64,000 nucleotides of DNA from Gammaproteobacteria bacterium (GCA_021773565.1 JAJFJZ010000013.1:62001-126000), one strand, 5' to 3'. Positions 47,166-56,496 are shown, counted from the first letter of the stretch. Numbers and translations are program-made. Notes: a model not told the origin generated them from the sequence alone.

Positions 47166-48407
47166 TTAGTTCACTTCAGAAATGCTAAGTGCAGATAGAC
47201 GACCATCGTTGGAGAGGCAATATAAAATTCCATCTGCTACAAGCATATTGGTACGCAGACCGCCCCCGCCCATCTTTTTGCGCCCCATAAAGCGGCCGTC
47301 ACTTTGAGCCAGTACATGCAGATAACCATCATCATCCCCAACTACAACATAGTTGCTAAAGGCCAGTGGACTGGTTAACTGGCGATAGGCTAAACCAGCC
47401 TGTTGCCACACTTCAGTTGCATCGCCCATTTCAAGCGCGGTGATTGTGTCGCCTTCATCAACAACATAAACCTGGTTATAGCCCATACCAAGATCCAGGA
47501 AACTCGAGGTATTACGCTCCCACAGCACCACACCATCCCTTAATCGAAGCGCTTTCAACCGGCCCTGAAAGCTCGCAGCAAACAGCAAACCGCTCGTAAT
47601 GAGTGGCGTGCCATCCACATCAACAATTCTATCCAGATCGGATCTGCCTTCAGGCAACATTATGCGCTGTTCCCAAACCTGTTCGCCGGTTTCCTCCCGA
47701 AATGCCGCTACCTTGCCGTTGGCAAACCCCGTATAAACCAGGTCATTAGCTAAAATGGGAGCACTACTGCCGCGTAATGTGAGTATTGGCACCTGGCTGT
47801 CAAAACTCCAGATACGTTCTCCCGTTTCAATATCCAATCCTGACAATCGACCATTGTTACTCTGAACGTACACCTGAGTTCGCCCTACCGCAGGTGAATT
47901 TAGTACCTCACTGGTAACGTTGGTTCGCCAACGTTCACTACCATCACTTGCGCTAAGTGCGATTACCTCACCAGAAGTTGTACCCAACACCAATATACCC
48001 TCACCGGATCCAATGCCTCCACTCACAAAACCCAGATCCGTGCGTGCAAATGGTTTGAGAGACTTTACCAGACCACGCTTGGCGGGCTCACCTATACGAG
48101 TAGTCCAGCTCAATTTCCCGGTAAATCGATTAAAGCTGGAGACAGTGCCATAGGTATCCGCAGCTATAATCTGATCAGCAACTATCTTTGGGCTCAGGCG
48201 CAGGTATTTTTTGCCCAGTCCATTTCCAACCTTTTTCGACCACTCGGTAGATATCCGCACGCTCGCTTTAAATTTGACCAGTTCTGCTGGTTCATTGGCT
48301 TCCTTATCCGGTTCATCGATGAAAGGTAGCCAGCTAAACCAGCTACAGCCAGATAGCAGAACAAGCAGACAAAGATAAAAAAAGCTATTTCGGTAAACTG
48401 TCATCAT
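47166..48407 (-). CDS. bamB: Outer membrane assembly lipoprotein BamB
   Basis: A 413-residue lipoprotein of the BAM complex. The lipobox is LLSGC with Cys21 as the acylated residue. The mature part is a PQQ-type beta-propeller of about eight blades, with repeats such as GEVIALSASDGSERWRTNVT and GRLSGLDIETGERIWSF. It helps BamA insert outer-membrane proteins. ATG at 48407 or 48404, overlapping the yfgM stop by about 20 bases, hence coupled translation; der follows after seven bases. Confidence 0.97.
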   Translation of the reverse strand: MMTVYRNSFFYLCLLVLLSGCSWFSWLPFIDEPDKEANEPAELVKFKASVRISTEWSKKVGNGLGKKYLRLSPKIVADQIIAADTYGTVSSFNRFTGKLSWTTRIGEPAKRGLVKSLKPFARTDLGFVSGGIGSGEGILVLGTTSGEVIALSASDGSERWRTNVTSEVLNSPAVGRTQVYVQSNNGRLSGLDIETGERIWSFDSQVPILTLRGSSAPILANDLVYTGFANGKVAAFREETGEQVWEQRIMLPEGRSDLDRIVDVDGTPLITSGLLFAASFQGRLKALRLRDGVVLWERNTSSFLDLGMGYNQVYVVDEGDTITALEMGDATEVWQQAGLAYRQLTSPLAFSNYVVVGDDDGYLHVLAQSDGRFMGRKKMGGGGLRTNMLVADGILYCLSNDGRLSALSISEVN

Positions 48408-49026
48408 TATTCGCTAAATCCGCTAACTTCATTTCCAGCAATGGTCGCTGTGCGTTTATGCCCGCCATGTCTCTGGCGATCGTATAGGCAGCAAGAGCCT
48501 CTACAGACTCTCCCTTTGAGAGCAAAATATCCCCCTTTAGTTCCGCAGCCAAAGAAACAAACCCCTCTCCCTTAACCCGGGTTAGTGCCACGAGCGCTTC
48601 ATCGGACAATCCCAGTTCATGCTGAATCTTGGCCAGACGGATTATCGCGAGGCTTCTAATTTCATCGCTGGTGGAAATTGACACTATCTCTTCCAGATTT
48701 TTGACAGAAGACTCCACATCACCCGCAGCTACCGCGTCGGATGCCTGATGAAATAGTGCCAGGGTGTGATATCCGGAACTTGCATGGGACTCCTCCAGTT
48801 CCTTAAGAAAAGCATCACCCGACTCAGAACTGGAACGGGTTTCCAGATAGTTCGCATAAATGGCAGAAGCCGCCTCGGCATTTTCTTTAGTTGTGTTCTT
48901 GTACACATTCCATGAAATCATTCCCACAGCAACAATTGCAATGCTTGCCAATATGGATGTGCCGTTTTCCTTCCACCACGATTTAATCGCTTCAATTTGC
49001 TCTTCTTCCGTAAAGTGTTCAGCCAC
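48385..49026 (-). CDS. yfgM: YfgM family membrane-anchored TPR protein
   Basis: A 213-residue protein of the YfgM family, an ancillary chaperone partner of PpiD at the SecYEG translocon. The cytoplasmic N-terminus FTEEEQIEAIKSWWKENG, one transmembrane helix (about 22-42) and a periplasmic tetratricopeptide-like domain (about 50-205) match the family. GTG start at 49026 with GGAGGA upstream. It lies 14 bases after hisS and overlaps bamB. Confidence 0.92.
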   Translation of the reverse strand: MAEHFTEEEQIEAIKSWWKENGTSILASIAIVAVGMISWNVYKNTTKENAEAASAIYANYLETRSSSESGDAFLKELEESHASSGYHTLALFHQASDAVAAGDVESSVKNLEEIVSISTSDEIRSLAIIRLAKIQHELGLSDEALVALTRVKGEGFVSLAAELKGDILLSKGESVEALAAYTIARDMAGINAQRPLLEMKLADLANNDDSLPK

Positions 49027-49040
49027 TTACTGTCCTCCAG

Positions 49041-50306
49041 TTAACTAGTTTCTCCAAGACATTTACATAGCGCTGCAAAGTCGAGCGTTTGCTGCGCCTT
49101 GTCTTCACGCAACCACTTCAGCGTAGCTACATTTTTTGATACTTCTTCTTCGCCAAACAGCAAAGCAACACGTGCCCCACTTTTATCCGCACGCTTCAAT
49201 TGTTTTTGTATTTTTCCGGCACTTTTATACAAGGTAATGCTTAACCCGGGAATTTGTTTGCGTAATTGTGCACACCACTCAAATGCATGGCCAAATTGCG
49301 CTACATCCATCACGGCACAATAAACGTCTATCGCTTCACTGCGCGTTTCTCCATTTAGCGCCTCGTGTAACAGCACAATCCTGTCTACACCCATAGCATA
49401 CCCTGCACCGGGTGTGGGTTTTCCACCTAATTGTTCGACCAGGCCATCATATCGTCCACCAGCGCAAACGGTACCCTGTGCTCCCAGGGAGTCAGTGATC
49501 CATTCAAATACTGTATGCGTATAATAATCCAGACCACGCACCAGACGCGGATTTACAACATATTTGATCTTCAATATGTCCAGTAAATTTTTAAGCCCTG
49601 CAAAATGTTGAATAGCTTCTGCGTCCAGATAATCAGTAAAATCAGGTGCATTTTCGAGAATGGCGCGGGTTTGTTCGTTCTTGCTGTCAAGGATGCGCAG
49701 AGGATTGGTATCCAGCCGCCGTCGGCTGTCCTCATCCAGTTGGCTGGCAAAGGGTTGCAAATACGCTACCAAAGCCAGGCGATACGCCGCTCGGTCTGCC
49801 GGTTTACCCAAAGTATTGATTTCCAGCCGCAAGTCATCACGCACACCCAGCGCATCAAATACCGCCGCGCTTAACTGTATTAGTTCTGCTTCAGCCGTGA
49901 AAGATTCCAGACCAAAAGTTTCGGCACCAAATTGTTCAAACTGACGATAACGACCTTTCTGGGGACGTTCATACCGAAACATGGGCCCGTGATACCAGAA
50001 CTGTTGTACCTGGTTATGTAACAAACCGTGTTGGATGGCTGCGCGAATACAGGACGCGGTTCCTTCCGGTCGCAAGGACAGACTATCGCCATCACGGTCT
50101 GAAAGGGTATACATTTCCTTCTCTACGATATCTGTGCTCTCACCCACCCCGCGGGCAAACAAGGAAGTGAATTCCATCAGAGGAAGTCTAATTTCTCGAA
50201 ACCCGAAAGACTGGGTAACTTCTATCAGCGTATTTTCAATGTGGTGCCAACGCGCTATTTCTTCCGGCAACAAGTCCCGCATACCCCGAACGGATTGAAT
50301 GGTCAT
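49041..50306 (-). CDS. hisS: Histidyl-tRNA synthetase
   Basis: A 421-residue class II HisRS. Motif 2 is MFRYERPQKGRYRQFEQFG; the histidine-binding segment is RGLDYYTHTVFE; motif 3 is GAGYAMGVDRIVLL; a C-terminal anticodon-binding domain follows (about 330-420). The ATG at 50306 overlaps the rodZ stop (ATGA), so the genes are coupled. In most gammaproteobacteria ispG separates rodZ from hisS; it is absent here. Confidence 0.98.
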   Translation of the reverse strand: MTIQSVRGMRDLLPEEIARWHHIENTLIEVTQSFGFREIRLPLMEFTSLFARGVGESTDIVEKEMYTLSDRDGDSLSLRPEGTASCIRAAIQHGLLHNQVQQFWYHGPMFRYERPQKGRYRQFEQFGAETFGLESFTAEAELIQLSAAVFDALGVRDDLRLEINTLGKPADRAAYRLALVAYLQPFASQLDEDSRRRLDTNPLRILDSKNEQTRAILENAPDFTDYLDAEAIQHFAGLKNLLDILKIKYVVNPRLVRGLDYYTHTVFEWITDSLGAQGTVCAGGRYDGLVEQLGGKPTPGAGYAMGVDRIVLLHEALNGETRSEAIDVYCAVMDVAQFGHAFEWCAQLRKQIPGLSITLYKSAGKIQKQLKRADKSGARVALLFGEEEVSKNVATLKWLREDKAQQTLDFAALCKCLGETS

Positions 50307-51388
50307 TCGCCAACTACCACTCTGGCAACGTCCTGGCGTGTGTGCGAGATCAGGTCGACTGGAACCCCATCAATGCTAAGTTCTACGCCGGGTGCATACC
50401 CCAGCAATACCCTGAACGGCCCCTGCCCAACTAACTTCAGGGAAGTACCTGACCTGTTCAAGTCTCCATAAAGGGCTTGCAGTTCATTATTTTGCACTTC
50501 CACCCAACTGTCACTGGTAAACCTGAATTCGAGCAACTGGTCCCCTTCCTCTGTGATTCGTCGAGCTCCATTTTCGTACCCACCGGGTTTGCGGGGACCA
50601 GGAGGATTTACGAAAACGCTTTCTGATGTGGGCTCGGATGTAACCAGGGAAGGCAGGTCGGCGGACGCACCAGAATTTTGAGCGGCTGTTAGTTGTTGCA
50701 TCACATCTGACTCATCCGCAGAAATAGCTGCGCTCTGTTCAAAGGAAACCGCCCGGGATGGGGCATTATTCTGTATTGCTTCAGCAACGGATCGCATTTC
50801 CACTTGCTCCACCTTTGACGGCGGATGCTCAACGTTTTCTTCTGTTTGCCGCGGCTTTAATCCGGGTTCAAATGGCCTGGCAACATCTGATACGACAGGT
50901 AAAGCGCCTTCCTCGACCTGCTCCGCGTCATTTCTGGAGTTCAGGAACCACCAGAAAAGGACCCCGATCGCAACCACTCCAAGCACTAATAAGCTGCCCA
51001 ATAATAATCCGGAAGATGTCTCCGTTTCAGAGACGTTGTCCAGAACCGGAACCGCATGCGCTACGAGCTCTGTATCGAATTGTGACTGGGTGAGTACTTT
51101 GACGTCTTCAACGAGCTGGTCTGCATCCAGCCCCAAATATTTGGCATAGGCGCGTAAGTAGCCTATCGAAAAAGCCAGCCCGGGTAGCTCGTTGTAGACA
51201 TCGCCTTCGAGGTGTTGAATTACCGTATTGGTCAAATTAAGCGCATCTGCCACATCGTGCTGGCTGAACCCTGCTGTTTCACGGGCAATACGAAGCCTGG
51301 CTCCTGGAGAACTCTCTTCAGAAACCGTTACTGAAGCTGCCACGGATTCTGCATCCTGATCAGCCTGATTATTGTGACGATCACTCAA
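50303..51388 (-). CDS. rodZ: Cytoskeletal protein RodZ
   Basis: A 361-residue bitopic protein that links MreB to the elongation machinery. An N-terminal helix-turn-helix domain (about 30-100, ARLRIARETAGFSQHDVADAL), one transmembrane helix (about 126-148), a low-complexity periplasmic linker and a C-terminal DUF4115 beta domain (about 280-360) are in the family order. The start is a TTG at 51388 overlapping the pilF TGA, which fixes it by coupling; no ATG lies before the HTH domain. Confidence 0.94.
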   Translation of the reverse strand: MSDRHNNQADQDAESVAASVTVSEESSPGARLRIARETAGFSQHDVADALNLTNTVIQHLEGDVYNELPGLAFSIGYLRAYAKYLGLDADQLVEDVKVLTQSQFDTELVAHAVPVLDNVSETETSSGLLLGSLLVLGVVAIGVLFWWFLNSRNDAEQVEEGALPVVSDVARPFEPGLKPRQTEENVEHPPSKVEQVEMRSVAEAIQNNAPSRAVSFEQSAAISADESDVMQQLTAAQNSGASADLPSLVTSEPTSESVFVNPPGPRKPGGYENGARRITEEGDQLLEFRFTSDSWVEVQNNELQALYGDLNRSGTSLKLVGQGPFRVLLGYAPGVELSIDGVPVDLISHTRQDVARVVVGE

Positions 51389-52155
51389 TCAAGGCTTTCC
51401 TTATACAACAAATACTCCGGGCTGGCGGGAAACAGGTTTTTAAGCGCTAATTCGTAACTCGCCAAAGAGTCTGGATTATTAAAACGGCGCTCGAGTTGAA
51501 TGCCCAGCCAGAGGCTTCTTGCACCCTGTTTAACGCGCGCGGAATAGATGTCATAGTATTTTTTTGAGGTAATGTAATCCTGCGCTTTAAAGGCGAGGTC
51601 AGCCAGCTCAAAGACAGAGACGTACAGGCTGGAATCAAAGGACAGGGCTCGAAGGAACGCGTCTTGCGCCAGTTCTGTATTCCCTGCCTGCAATTCAGCC
51701 ATACCCAAATTTTGATAGGCCAGGGCCCGTCCGGAATATCCGTTTTCGTTTACGGACTTGCGTAGATATACCAAAGCCTCATCCAAACGGCCTTCGCCAT
51801 GCAAAAACCGCCCATAGTTGGACAGTGCCATCGGGTAGTCAGGGGCTAGTTTTAGAGCTCGCAAATACTGTTGTTCCGCTAACACCATTTCTTCCTCCCC
51901 CTCGTTCAGAATCGCCATCAGCACATGGGCTTCGGGTGAGTCTGGATCAGTTTGCAGGGCGTTCTCCAATGGGGTGCGTGCACCTGCGTAATCCTTTTTT
52001 CTGAGGTATCCTCTTCCAAGATTCAAATGCGCATTTAATCTATCTACCTGACTCGACGGTTTTCGATCCGGACCATCTATGGTGGTTACGCAGCCACCGA
52101 GCAGCAGCACAGCTAATCCAGCTAACACTACGGGATTGAAAGTGAATTTTTTCAT
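51385..52155 (-). CDS. pilF: Type IV pilus biogenesis lipoprotein PilF/PilW
   Basis: A 256-residue lipoprotein. The lipobox is LLGGC with Cys22. The mature protein consists of about six TPR motifs (for example AHLNLGRGYLRKKDYAGARTPL and ALSNYGRFLHGEGRLDEAL). PilF is the pilotin that localises and multimerises secretin PilQ in the outer membrane. ATG start at 52155 overlaps the rlmN stop by four bases. Presence of pilF suggests type IV pili, although the rlmN-pilF-rodZ order is kept even where pili are lost. Confidence 0.93.
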   Translation of the reverse strand: MKKFTFNPVVLAGLAVLLLGGCVTTIDGPDRKPSSQVDRLNAHLNLGRGYLRKKDYAGARTPLENALQTDPDSPEAHVLMAILNEGEEEMVLAEQQYLRALKLAPDYPMALSNYGRFLHGEGRLDEALVYLRKSVNENGYSGRALAYQNLGMAELQAGNTELAQDAFLRALSFDSSLYVSVFELADLAFKAQDYITSKKYYDIYSARVKQGARSLWLGIQLERRFNNPDSLASYELALKNLFPASPEYLLYKESLD

Positions 52156-53264
52156 ACAGCAAGCTCCATTGCCCTGACACGTGCCAGATACTTTTCCTGC
52201 CGTCGAGTACGGTCACGCACCTGACCCGCTAATTGGCCACAGGCCGCAGCAATATCATCACCTCGCGTGGTGCGCAGCATGGTGGCATAACCTGCATGTA
52301 TTAAATATGTTTGAAATGCATCGATAGTTTGGACATCGGGCGCTTCATAGCCGGACGCTCTAAACGAGTTGAATGGAATCAGATTAATCTTACAACTCAA
52401 ATCGCGCAATAATCTGGCTAATGCCCTGGCCTGATCTATATGATCATTTATGCCCTTTATCATTGTGTACTCAATAGTGACATGCCTCCGCTCGCCCAGC
52501 GTAGAGAGATAGGCAGAACATGCTTCTAACAATTCAGAAATGGGGTATTTTTTATTAAGGGGTACGAGCTGATTGCGTACATCATCTGTGGGCGCATGCA
52601 AGGAAATCGCCAGAGAGCAGTCGGTGGTCCCCATCATGCGCATAATTCCAGGTACTACACCGGCAGTACTTACGGTTACTTTTCGCTTGGATAAACCAAA
52701 GCCCAGATCATCCATAAGCACTGAACTTGCACACATTACTGCATCAAAATTCAATAAGGGTTCGCCCATGCCCATAAAAACAACATTGGTAACACCCTTG
52801 GCCAAACCCAGACTGCGCATGCGCTGTGTGGCTAACCATACCTGACCAATAATTTCTGCGGATGCAAGGTTGCCATCAAAGCCCTGTTTACCTGTAGCAC
52901 AAAAGCTGCAATTTAGAATACAACCCACTTGCGATGAAATGCAGAGTGTGTTCCTGCCGCGCTCGGGAATTAGCACAGTTTCGACGCAGTTATCTCCTGC
53001 AACCCGGATTATCCACTTTCGTGTACCGTCTACAGATACATGCTCGCTAACCACTTCCGGAGCCTGGATAAAGGCAAGTGCTTGCAATCTAGCTCGCAAG
53101 TCCATCGACAAATCTGTCATTTGTTCGAAATCTGATATACCACGGTGATAGATCCACTTCATGATTTGAGCCGCGCGATAGGGTTTTTCATCGAGACACG
53201 CAAAAAAATCGATCAGCCCAGGTCGGTCCATAGAAAGCAAATTGGTTTTTTCGGCAAGTTTCAT
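52152..53264 (-). CDS. rlmN: Dual-specificity 23S rRNA/tRNA adenine-C2 methyltransferase RlmN
   Basis: A 370-residue radical-SAM enzyme methylating A2503 of 23S rRNA and A37 of tRNAs. The Fe-S motif CILNCSFC has Cys115, Cys119 and Cys122; the GEPLLN segment and the conserved C-terminal Cys near 355 (AAACGQL) are present. ATG start at 53264. It lies 55 bases after ndk and overlaps pilF, matching the ndk-rlmN-pilF-rodZ order. Confidence 0.98.
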   Translation of the reverse strand: MKLAEKTNLLSMDRPGLIDFFACLDEKPYRAAQIMKWIYHRGISDFEQMTDLSMDLRARLQALAFIQAPEVVSEHVSVDGTRKWIIRVAGDNCVETVLIPERGRNTLCISSQVGCILNCSFCATGKQGFDGNLASAEIIGQVWLATQRMRSLGLAKGVTNVVFMGMGEPLLNFDAVMCASSVLMDDLGFGLSKRKVTVSTAGVVPGIMRMMGTTDCSLAISLHAPTDDVRNQLVPLNKKYPISELLEACSAYLSTLGERRHVTIEYTMIKGINDHIDQARALARLLRDLSCKINLIPFNSFRASGYEAPDVQTIDAFQTYLIHAGYATMLRTTRGDDIAAACGQLAGQVRDRTRRQEKYLARVRAMELAV

Positions 53265-53319
53265 AACAAATTAACTACGTGGATATATACATCCAATTCA
53301 ATGGCACAGGTGCGGGTCT

Positions 53320-53751
53320 TCAGGCACTTTGTCCAAATACTTCGCTTGGGTTAAAAAAGTAGGCTATTTCCCTCGCTGCAGATTCAGCTGCGTCTGAACC
53401 ATGTACCGCATTGGCATCTATGGATTCAGCAAAATCGGCTCGAATGGTTCCGGGTTCAGCTTCAGCCGGGTTGGTTGCCCCCATTAATTCACGATTTAGC
53501 GCAACAGCATTCTCACCCTCAAGCACTTGAACAACTACGGGACCAGAAGTCATATATTCCACAAGGCTCGCATAGAAGGGTCGTTCGGCGTGTTCGGCAT
53601 AAAACCCGCCAGCCTGCTCCTCACTCATGTGTATCATTTTCGAGGCGACAATTTTCAATCCGGCATTTTCGAAACGGGATTTAATTTCGCCGACTACGTT
53701 TTTGCTAACAGCATCCGGTTTAATGATTGAAAAGGTCTGTTGTACTGCCAT
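53320..53751 (-). CDS. ndk: Nucleoside diphosphate kinase
   Basis: A 143-residue NDK that transfers the gamma phosphate between nucleotides. The phosphorylated histidine is His117 in NAVHGSDA; the N-terminal [10 protein letters not shown] and GLKIVASKM segments are typical. Full length for the family. ATG start at 53751. A TATAAT-like -10 lies about 100 bases upstream (53853-53848) but with a poor -35. The rest of the isc operon that usually precedes ndk is missing. Confidence 0.98.
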   Translation of the reverse strand: MAVQQTFSIIKPDAVSKNVVGEIKSRFENAGLKIVASKMIHMSEEQAGGFYAEHAERPFYASLVEYMTSGPVVVQVLEGENAVALNRELMGATNPAEAEPGTIRADFAESIDANAVHGSDAAESAAREIAYFFNPSEVFGQSA

Positions 53752-53915
53752 TTTGCTAGTTCCTAAATTTCGTTCGTGGTTCTGATGTGCTATCTATTTG
53801 AATTGCCAGCAATAAAATTATCTATTAGCCAGGTTTCACGGGCGCGCATTATACGCAATTCTGGCCAAGAAGTTAGGCTATAAAGACCACTAATTGGATG
53901 ATTTTGGAAGGAAAA

Positions 53916-55097
53916 CTAGCGATTTTCAGTGACGTTGGCTGAACGTAGTCGTTCAACCACTTCTAAAACCCGGCCAGCAGCAAAATCTATATCCTCACGC
54001 GTTGTATACCGACCAACCGTGAAACGCATTGAGGAGTGCGCCAGCTCGTCACTCAAGCCCAGGGCTTTTAGCACATAGGAAGGTTCAACGGTTGCGGAAG
54101 TGCACGCAGAACCTGTGGATACCGCAAGCTCAGGCAGGGCCATGAGCAAAGTTTCACCATCAACATCCGCAAAAGAGACGTTTAAAATACCTGCAATTCT
54201 GTTGTGTTCGCTCCCGTTAAGGGAAATCCCCGGCAATTGCTTGATTAGGGACCAAAATCGCTCTCGCAAAGCCAGAATGCGCTTATGTTCTGCTTTACCA
54301 CCCTCAATATACAAGCGTGCGGCTTCCCCCATACCCACTATCTGGTGCGTAGCCAAAGTCCCTGAACGCATTCCACGCTCATGGCCCCCACCGTGTATTT
54401 GAGCGACGAGGCGTACCGCGGGCTCTCGACGGACATACAAAACACCTATCCCCTTGGGGCCATACATTTTGTGCGCACAACAGGATAACAAATCGACATC
54501 CAGCTGTTTTAGGTCAATGTCCTCTTTACCAGCACTTTGCGCAGCATCTACATGAAAAAACACACCGGATTTTCGACAAATCTTGCCAATACTTTCAATG
54601 TCGTTCAACACACCAATTTCATTGTTGCAATGCATTATGGATGCCAGAAGAGTTTCGGGCCGAATCGCTTCCTGAACAGATTCTGGCTGAATCAATCCAT
54701 CCCTGTCGGGTTGCAGATAACTAACAGAATAGCCTTTGCTTTCAAGGTATGCGCAAGTGTCCAGCACGGCTTTGTGTTCGGTGGCCGATGTTATTATGTG
54801 TCTTTTACGGACATCAAAACGATCGTGATAAAACTCCGCAACCCCTTTGATGGCCAGATTATCGGATTCCGTTGCCCCTGAGGTGAACACAATTTCCCGT
54901 ATGTCACAGTTGAAGAGCCTGGCGATCTGGCCTCTTGCTTCTTCTACCGCTTCATCTGCAGCCCAACCGTAGGCGTGAGATTTTGATGCGGGATTACCAA
55001 AATTGCCTTCCACAAGTAGACAATTGGCCATCTTTTGAGCGACACGGGGATCAACCGGTGTTGTTGCTGAATAATCCAGATAAATTGTTTTTTGCAT
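53916..55097 (-). CDS. iscS: Cysteine desulfurase IscS
   Basis: A 393-residue PLP enzyme supplying sulfur for Fe-S clusters and tRNA thiolation. The N-terminus [16 protein letters not shown], the PLP lysine Lys210 ([10 protein letters not shown]) and the sulfur-accepting Cys332 ([12 protein letters not shown]) identify the IscS group (NifS-like group I). The ATG at 55097 aligns with E. coli IscS; a GTG at 55112 is possible. It follows iscR by 35 bases. iscU, iscA, hscBA and fdx do not follow; the next gene, 164 bases on, is ndk. Confidence 0.97.
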   Translation of the reverse strand: MQKTIYLDYSATTPVDPRVAQKMANCLLVEGNFGNPASKSHAYGWAADEAVEEARGQIARLFNCDIREIVFTSGATESDNLAIKGVAEFYHDRFDVRKRHIITSATEHKAVLDTCAYLESKGYSVSYLQPDRDGLIQPESVQEAIRPETLLASIMHCNNEIGVLNDIESIGKICRKSGVFFHVDAAQSAGKEDIDLKQLDVDLLSCCAHKMYGPKGIGVLYVRREPAVRLVAQIHGGGHERGMRSGTLATHQIVGMGEAARLYIEGGKAEHKRILALRERFWSLIKQLPGISLNGSEHNRIAGILNVSFADVDGETLLMALPELAVSTGSACTSATVEPSYVLKALGLSDELAHSSMRFTVGRYTTREDIDFAAGRVLEVVERLRSANVTENR

Positions 55098-55132
55098 ACT
55101 ATTAACTGTCACTTAGCCGGCGCTGTGCCAGC

Positions 55133-55621
55133 TTACATTGTACGAAGTGTGATCAACCCGTTTTCAGAGCGGGATTCTGCATCGGTGCGGGCTTCCTGTA
55201 ATACTGCCAGACAATTAATCCGGGGCTCAGCAACCAGGGAAGCAAGTGTGATTTCGCTTAAAAACTCGTCTATGCGTTGGGACAGGTTACTCCACAACTC
55301 ATGCGTGAGACATGTCAGGCCGTCATCGCAGTTTCCTTCACCATGACAACGGGTGGCATCAATGCCTTCTCCCACCGAGTTGATGATTTGAGAAACACTG
55401 ATCTTCGCTGCGGGTTTGGCAAGTGTATAACCGCCACCGGGCCCTCTGAGGCTATTTACCAGTTGTTTGCCGCGCAATTTGGCAAATAATTGTTCCAGAT
55501 AAGCCTGGGATATTCCCTGACGGGAAGAAATTTCGGCCAGTGAAACAGGACCTGTATGCGCATGTAATGCTACATCCAGCATCGCCGTAACCGCATATCT
55601 GCCTTTCGTTGTGAGTCGCAT
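55133..55621 (-). CDS. iscR: Fe-S cluster-sensing transcription regulator IscR
   Basis: A 162-residue Rrf2-family regulator. Starting at ATG 55621 (GGAG seven bases upstream) its numbering equals E. coli IscR: [2Fe-2S] ligands Cys92, Cys98, Cys104 and His107 all fall at the E. coli positions. The winged helix is [16 protein letters not shown] with the wing [11 protein letters not shown]. It represses its own operon when clusters are plentiful; a matching site lies upstream. The frame extends to a TTG at 55642, which is less likely as start. Confidence 0.97.
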   Translation of the reverse strand: MRLTTKGRYAVTAMLDVALHAHTGPVSLAEISSRQGISQAYLEQLFAKLRGKQLVNSLRGPGGGYTLAKPAAKISVSQIINSVGEGIDATRCHGEGNCDDGLTCLTHELWSNLSQRIDEFLSEITLASLVAEPRINCLAVLQEARTDAESRSENGLITLRTM

Positions 55622-55658
55622 ATTTGACTCCATTAGCCTCAAAGGCCCTGAGTATGCA

Positions 55659-55678
55659 ATACCCGAGTATTTTGGTCT
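55659..55678 (-). promoter_or_regulatory. Putative IscR type 1 binding site
   Basis: On the minus strand AGACC, an A-rich centre and ACTCGGGTAT lie 38-57 bases upstream of the iscR ATG, resembling the IscR type 1 operators found upstream of isc operons. The first half is degenerate. Autorepression of iscRS by holo-IscR is inferred. Confidence 0.45.
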
Positions 55679-55698
55679 AGATTAAAAAAGGCAAACCG

Positions 55699-56406
55699 CT
55701 ACTCTTCCTGTAACAATGTGCGTAGATCATTTGCCACCGTGTCTGCATGCAAAAAGGAAACGCTATATATATTTCGAATATTTTTGGCGCGATCGATCAA
55801 AAATACCCGGAGTATATGGGACATGGTACCGACAAATCTTCCGTTCTCATCATAGTCCCGTATTACCCATTGACCATAGCCAGCAAGCACTGGATTAAGT
55901 TCCTTTTCAGAGCGCGTACCGAGAAACTGCCAGTCAAAATCCTTGTTCTTGAAAAAACGACTGTATTCCTCAAGCACGGGCGGAGTGTCATGTGCGGGGT
56001 CAAAACTGAAACTGATCAGGCGCACTTCGTTGCGTAGCTGGATATCGCTCTGCAACCGTTCCTGTAGACCGCGAAATACATGACTTGCCAAAGGACAGCC
56101 ATTAACATCACCGCAGGACGTATAGATAAAGCTCATCACTACGAGCTTTTCACCCAGGTATTCGTGCAACTGGCGGATGCGCCCGGAAGTATCCACCACC
56201 GTTCCATCACTCGCCGTTCCCAGTGGCGGAAGCTTGTAAGAACCGGCTGTTGGAGGTGTAAACTCCAACTCCGCGTAACCTGGCGCGAGCACGACAGGTT
56301 CAGCATGTGCGTGTAAAGCGCCTGCGGCGGGTGGAGCGCCTGCGGCTAACAAAAAGCTGTGCTGGACCAGTGTCCAGCACAACAAAACACCTAAAATGCG
56401 CATCAT
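55699..56406 (-). CDS. SCO1/SenC family copper chaperone
   Basis: A 235-residue exported thioredoxin-fold protein with a signal peptide (about 1-23). The fold reads LVVMSFIYTSC, FSFDPAHDTPPVLEEYS, then SHILRVFLID with the family's conserved His197. The copper cysteines are Cys98 and Cys104, spaced CX5C (CGDVNGC) instead of the usual CX3C. It lies 71 bases downstream of mtoX on the same strand, matching the mtoX-SCO1 operon described for copper-dependent methanethiol oxidase, so it probably delivers copper to MtoX. ATG at 56406 or 56403. Confidence 0.88.
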   Translation of the reverse strand: MMRILGVLLCWTLVQHSFLLAAGAPPAAGALHAHAEPVVLAPGYAELEFTPPTAGSYKLPPLGTASDGTVVDTSGRIRQLHEYLGEKLVVMSFIYTSCGDVNGCPLASHVFRGLQERLQSDIQLRNEVRLISFSFDPAHDTPPVLEEYSRFFKNKDFDWQFLGTRSEKELNPVLAGYGQWVIRDYDENGRFVGTMSHILRVFLIDRAKNIRNIYSVSFLHADTVANDLRTLLQEE

Positions 56407-56428
56407 CTATTTTTCAACCGCAACTTCC

Positions 56429-56496
56429 ATTCAGCCGCAGCGCTCATTCAGCCGCAGCGCTCTTTCAGTCGCAGCGCTCATTCGGCCGCAGCGCTC
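56429..56496. repeat. 17-base tandem array at the 3' end of mtoX
   Basis: Four units of ATTCAGCCGCAGCGCTC (56429-56445, 56446-56462, 56463-56479, 56480-56496) with one to three mismatches in the last two. The unit at 56480-56496 encodes the last codons of mtoX (SAAAE) and the stop TGA spans units three and four, so the array is a serial copy of the gene's end. It fills most of the space before the SCO1-like gene. Confidence 0.95.
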
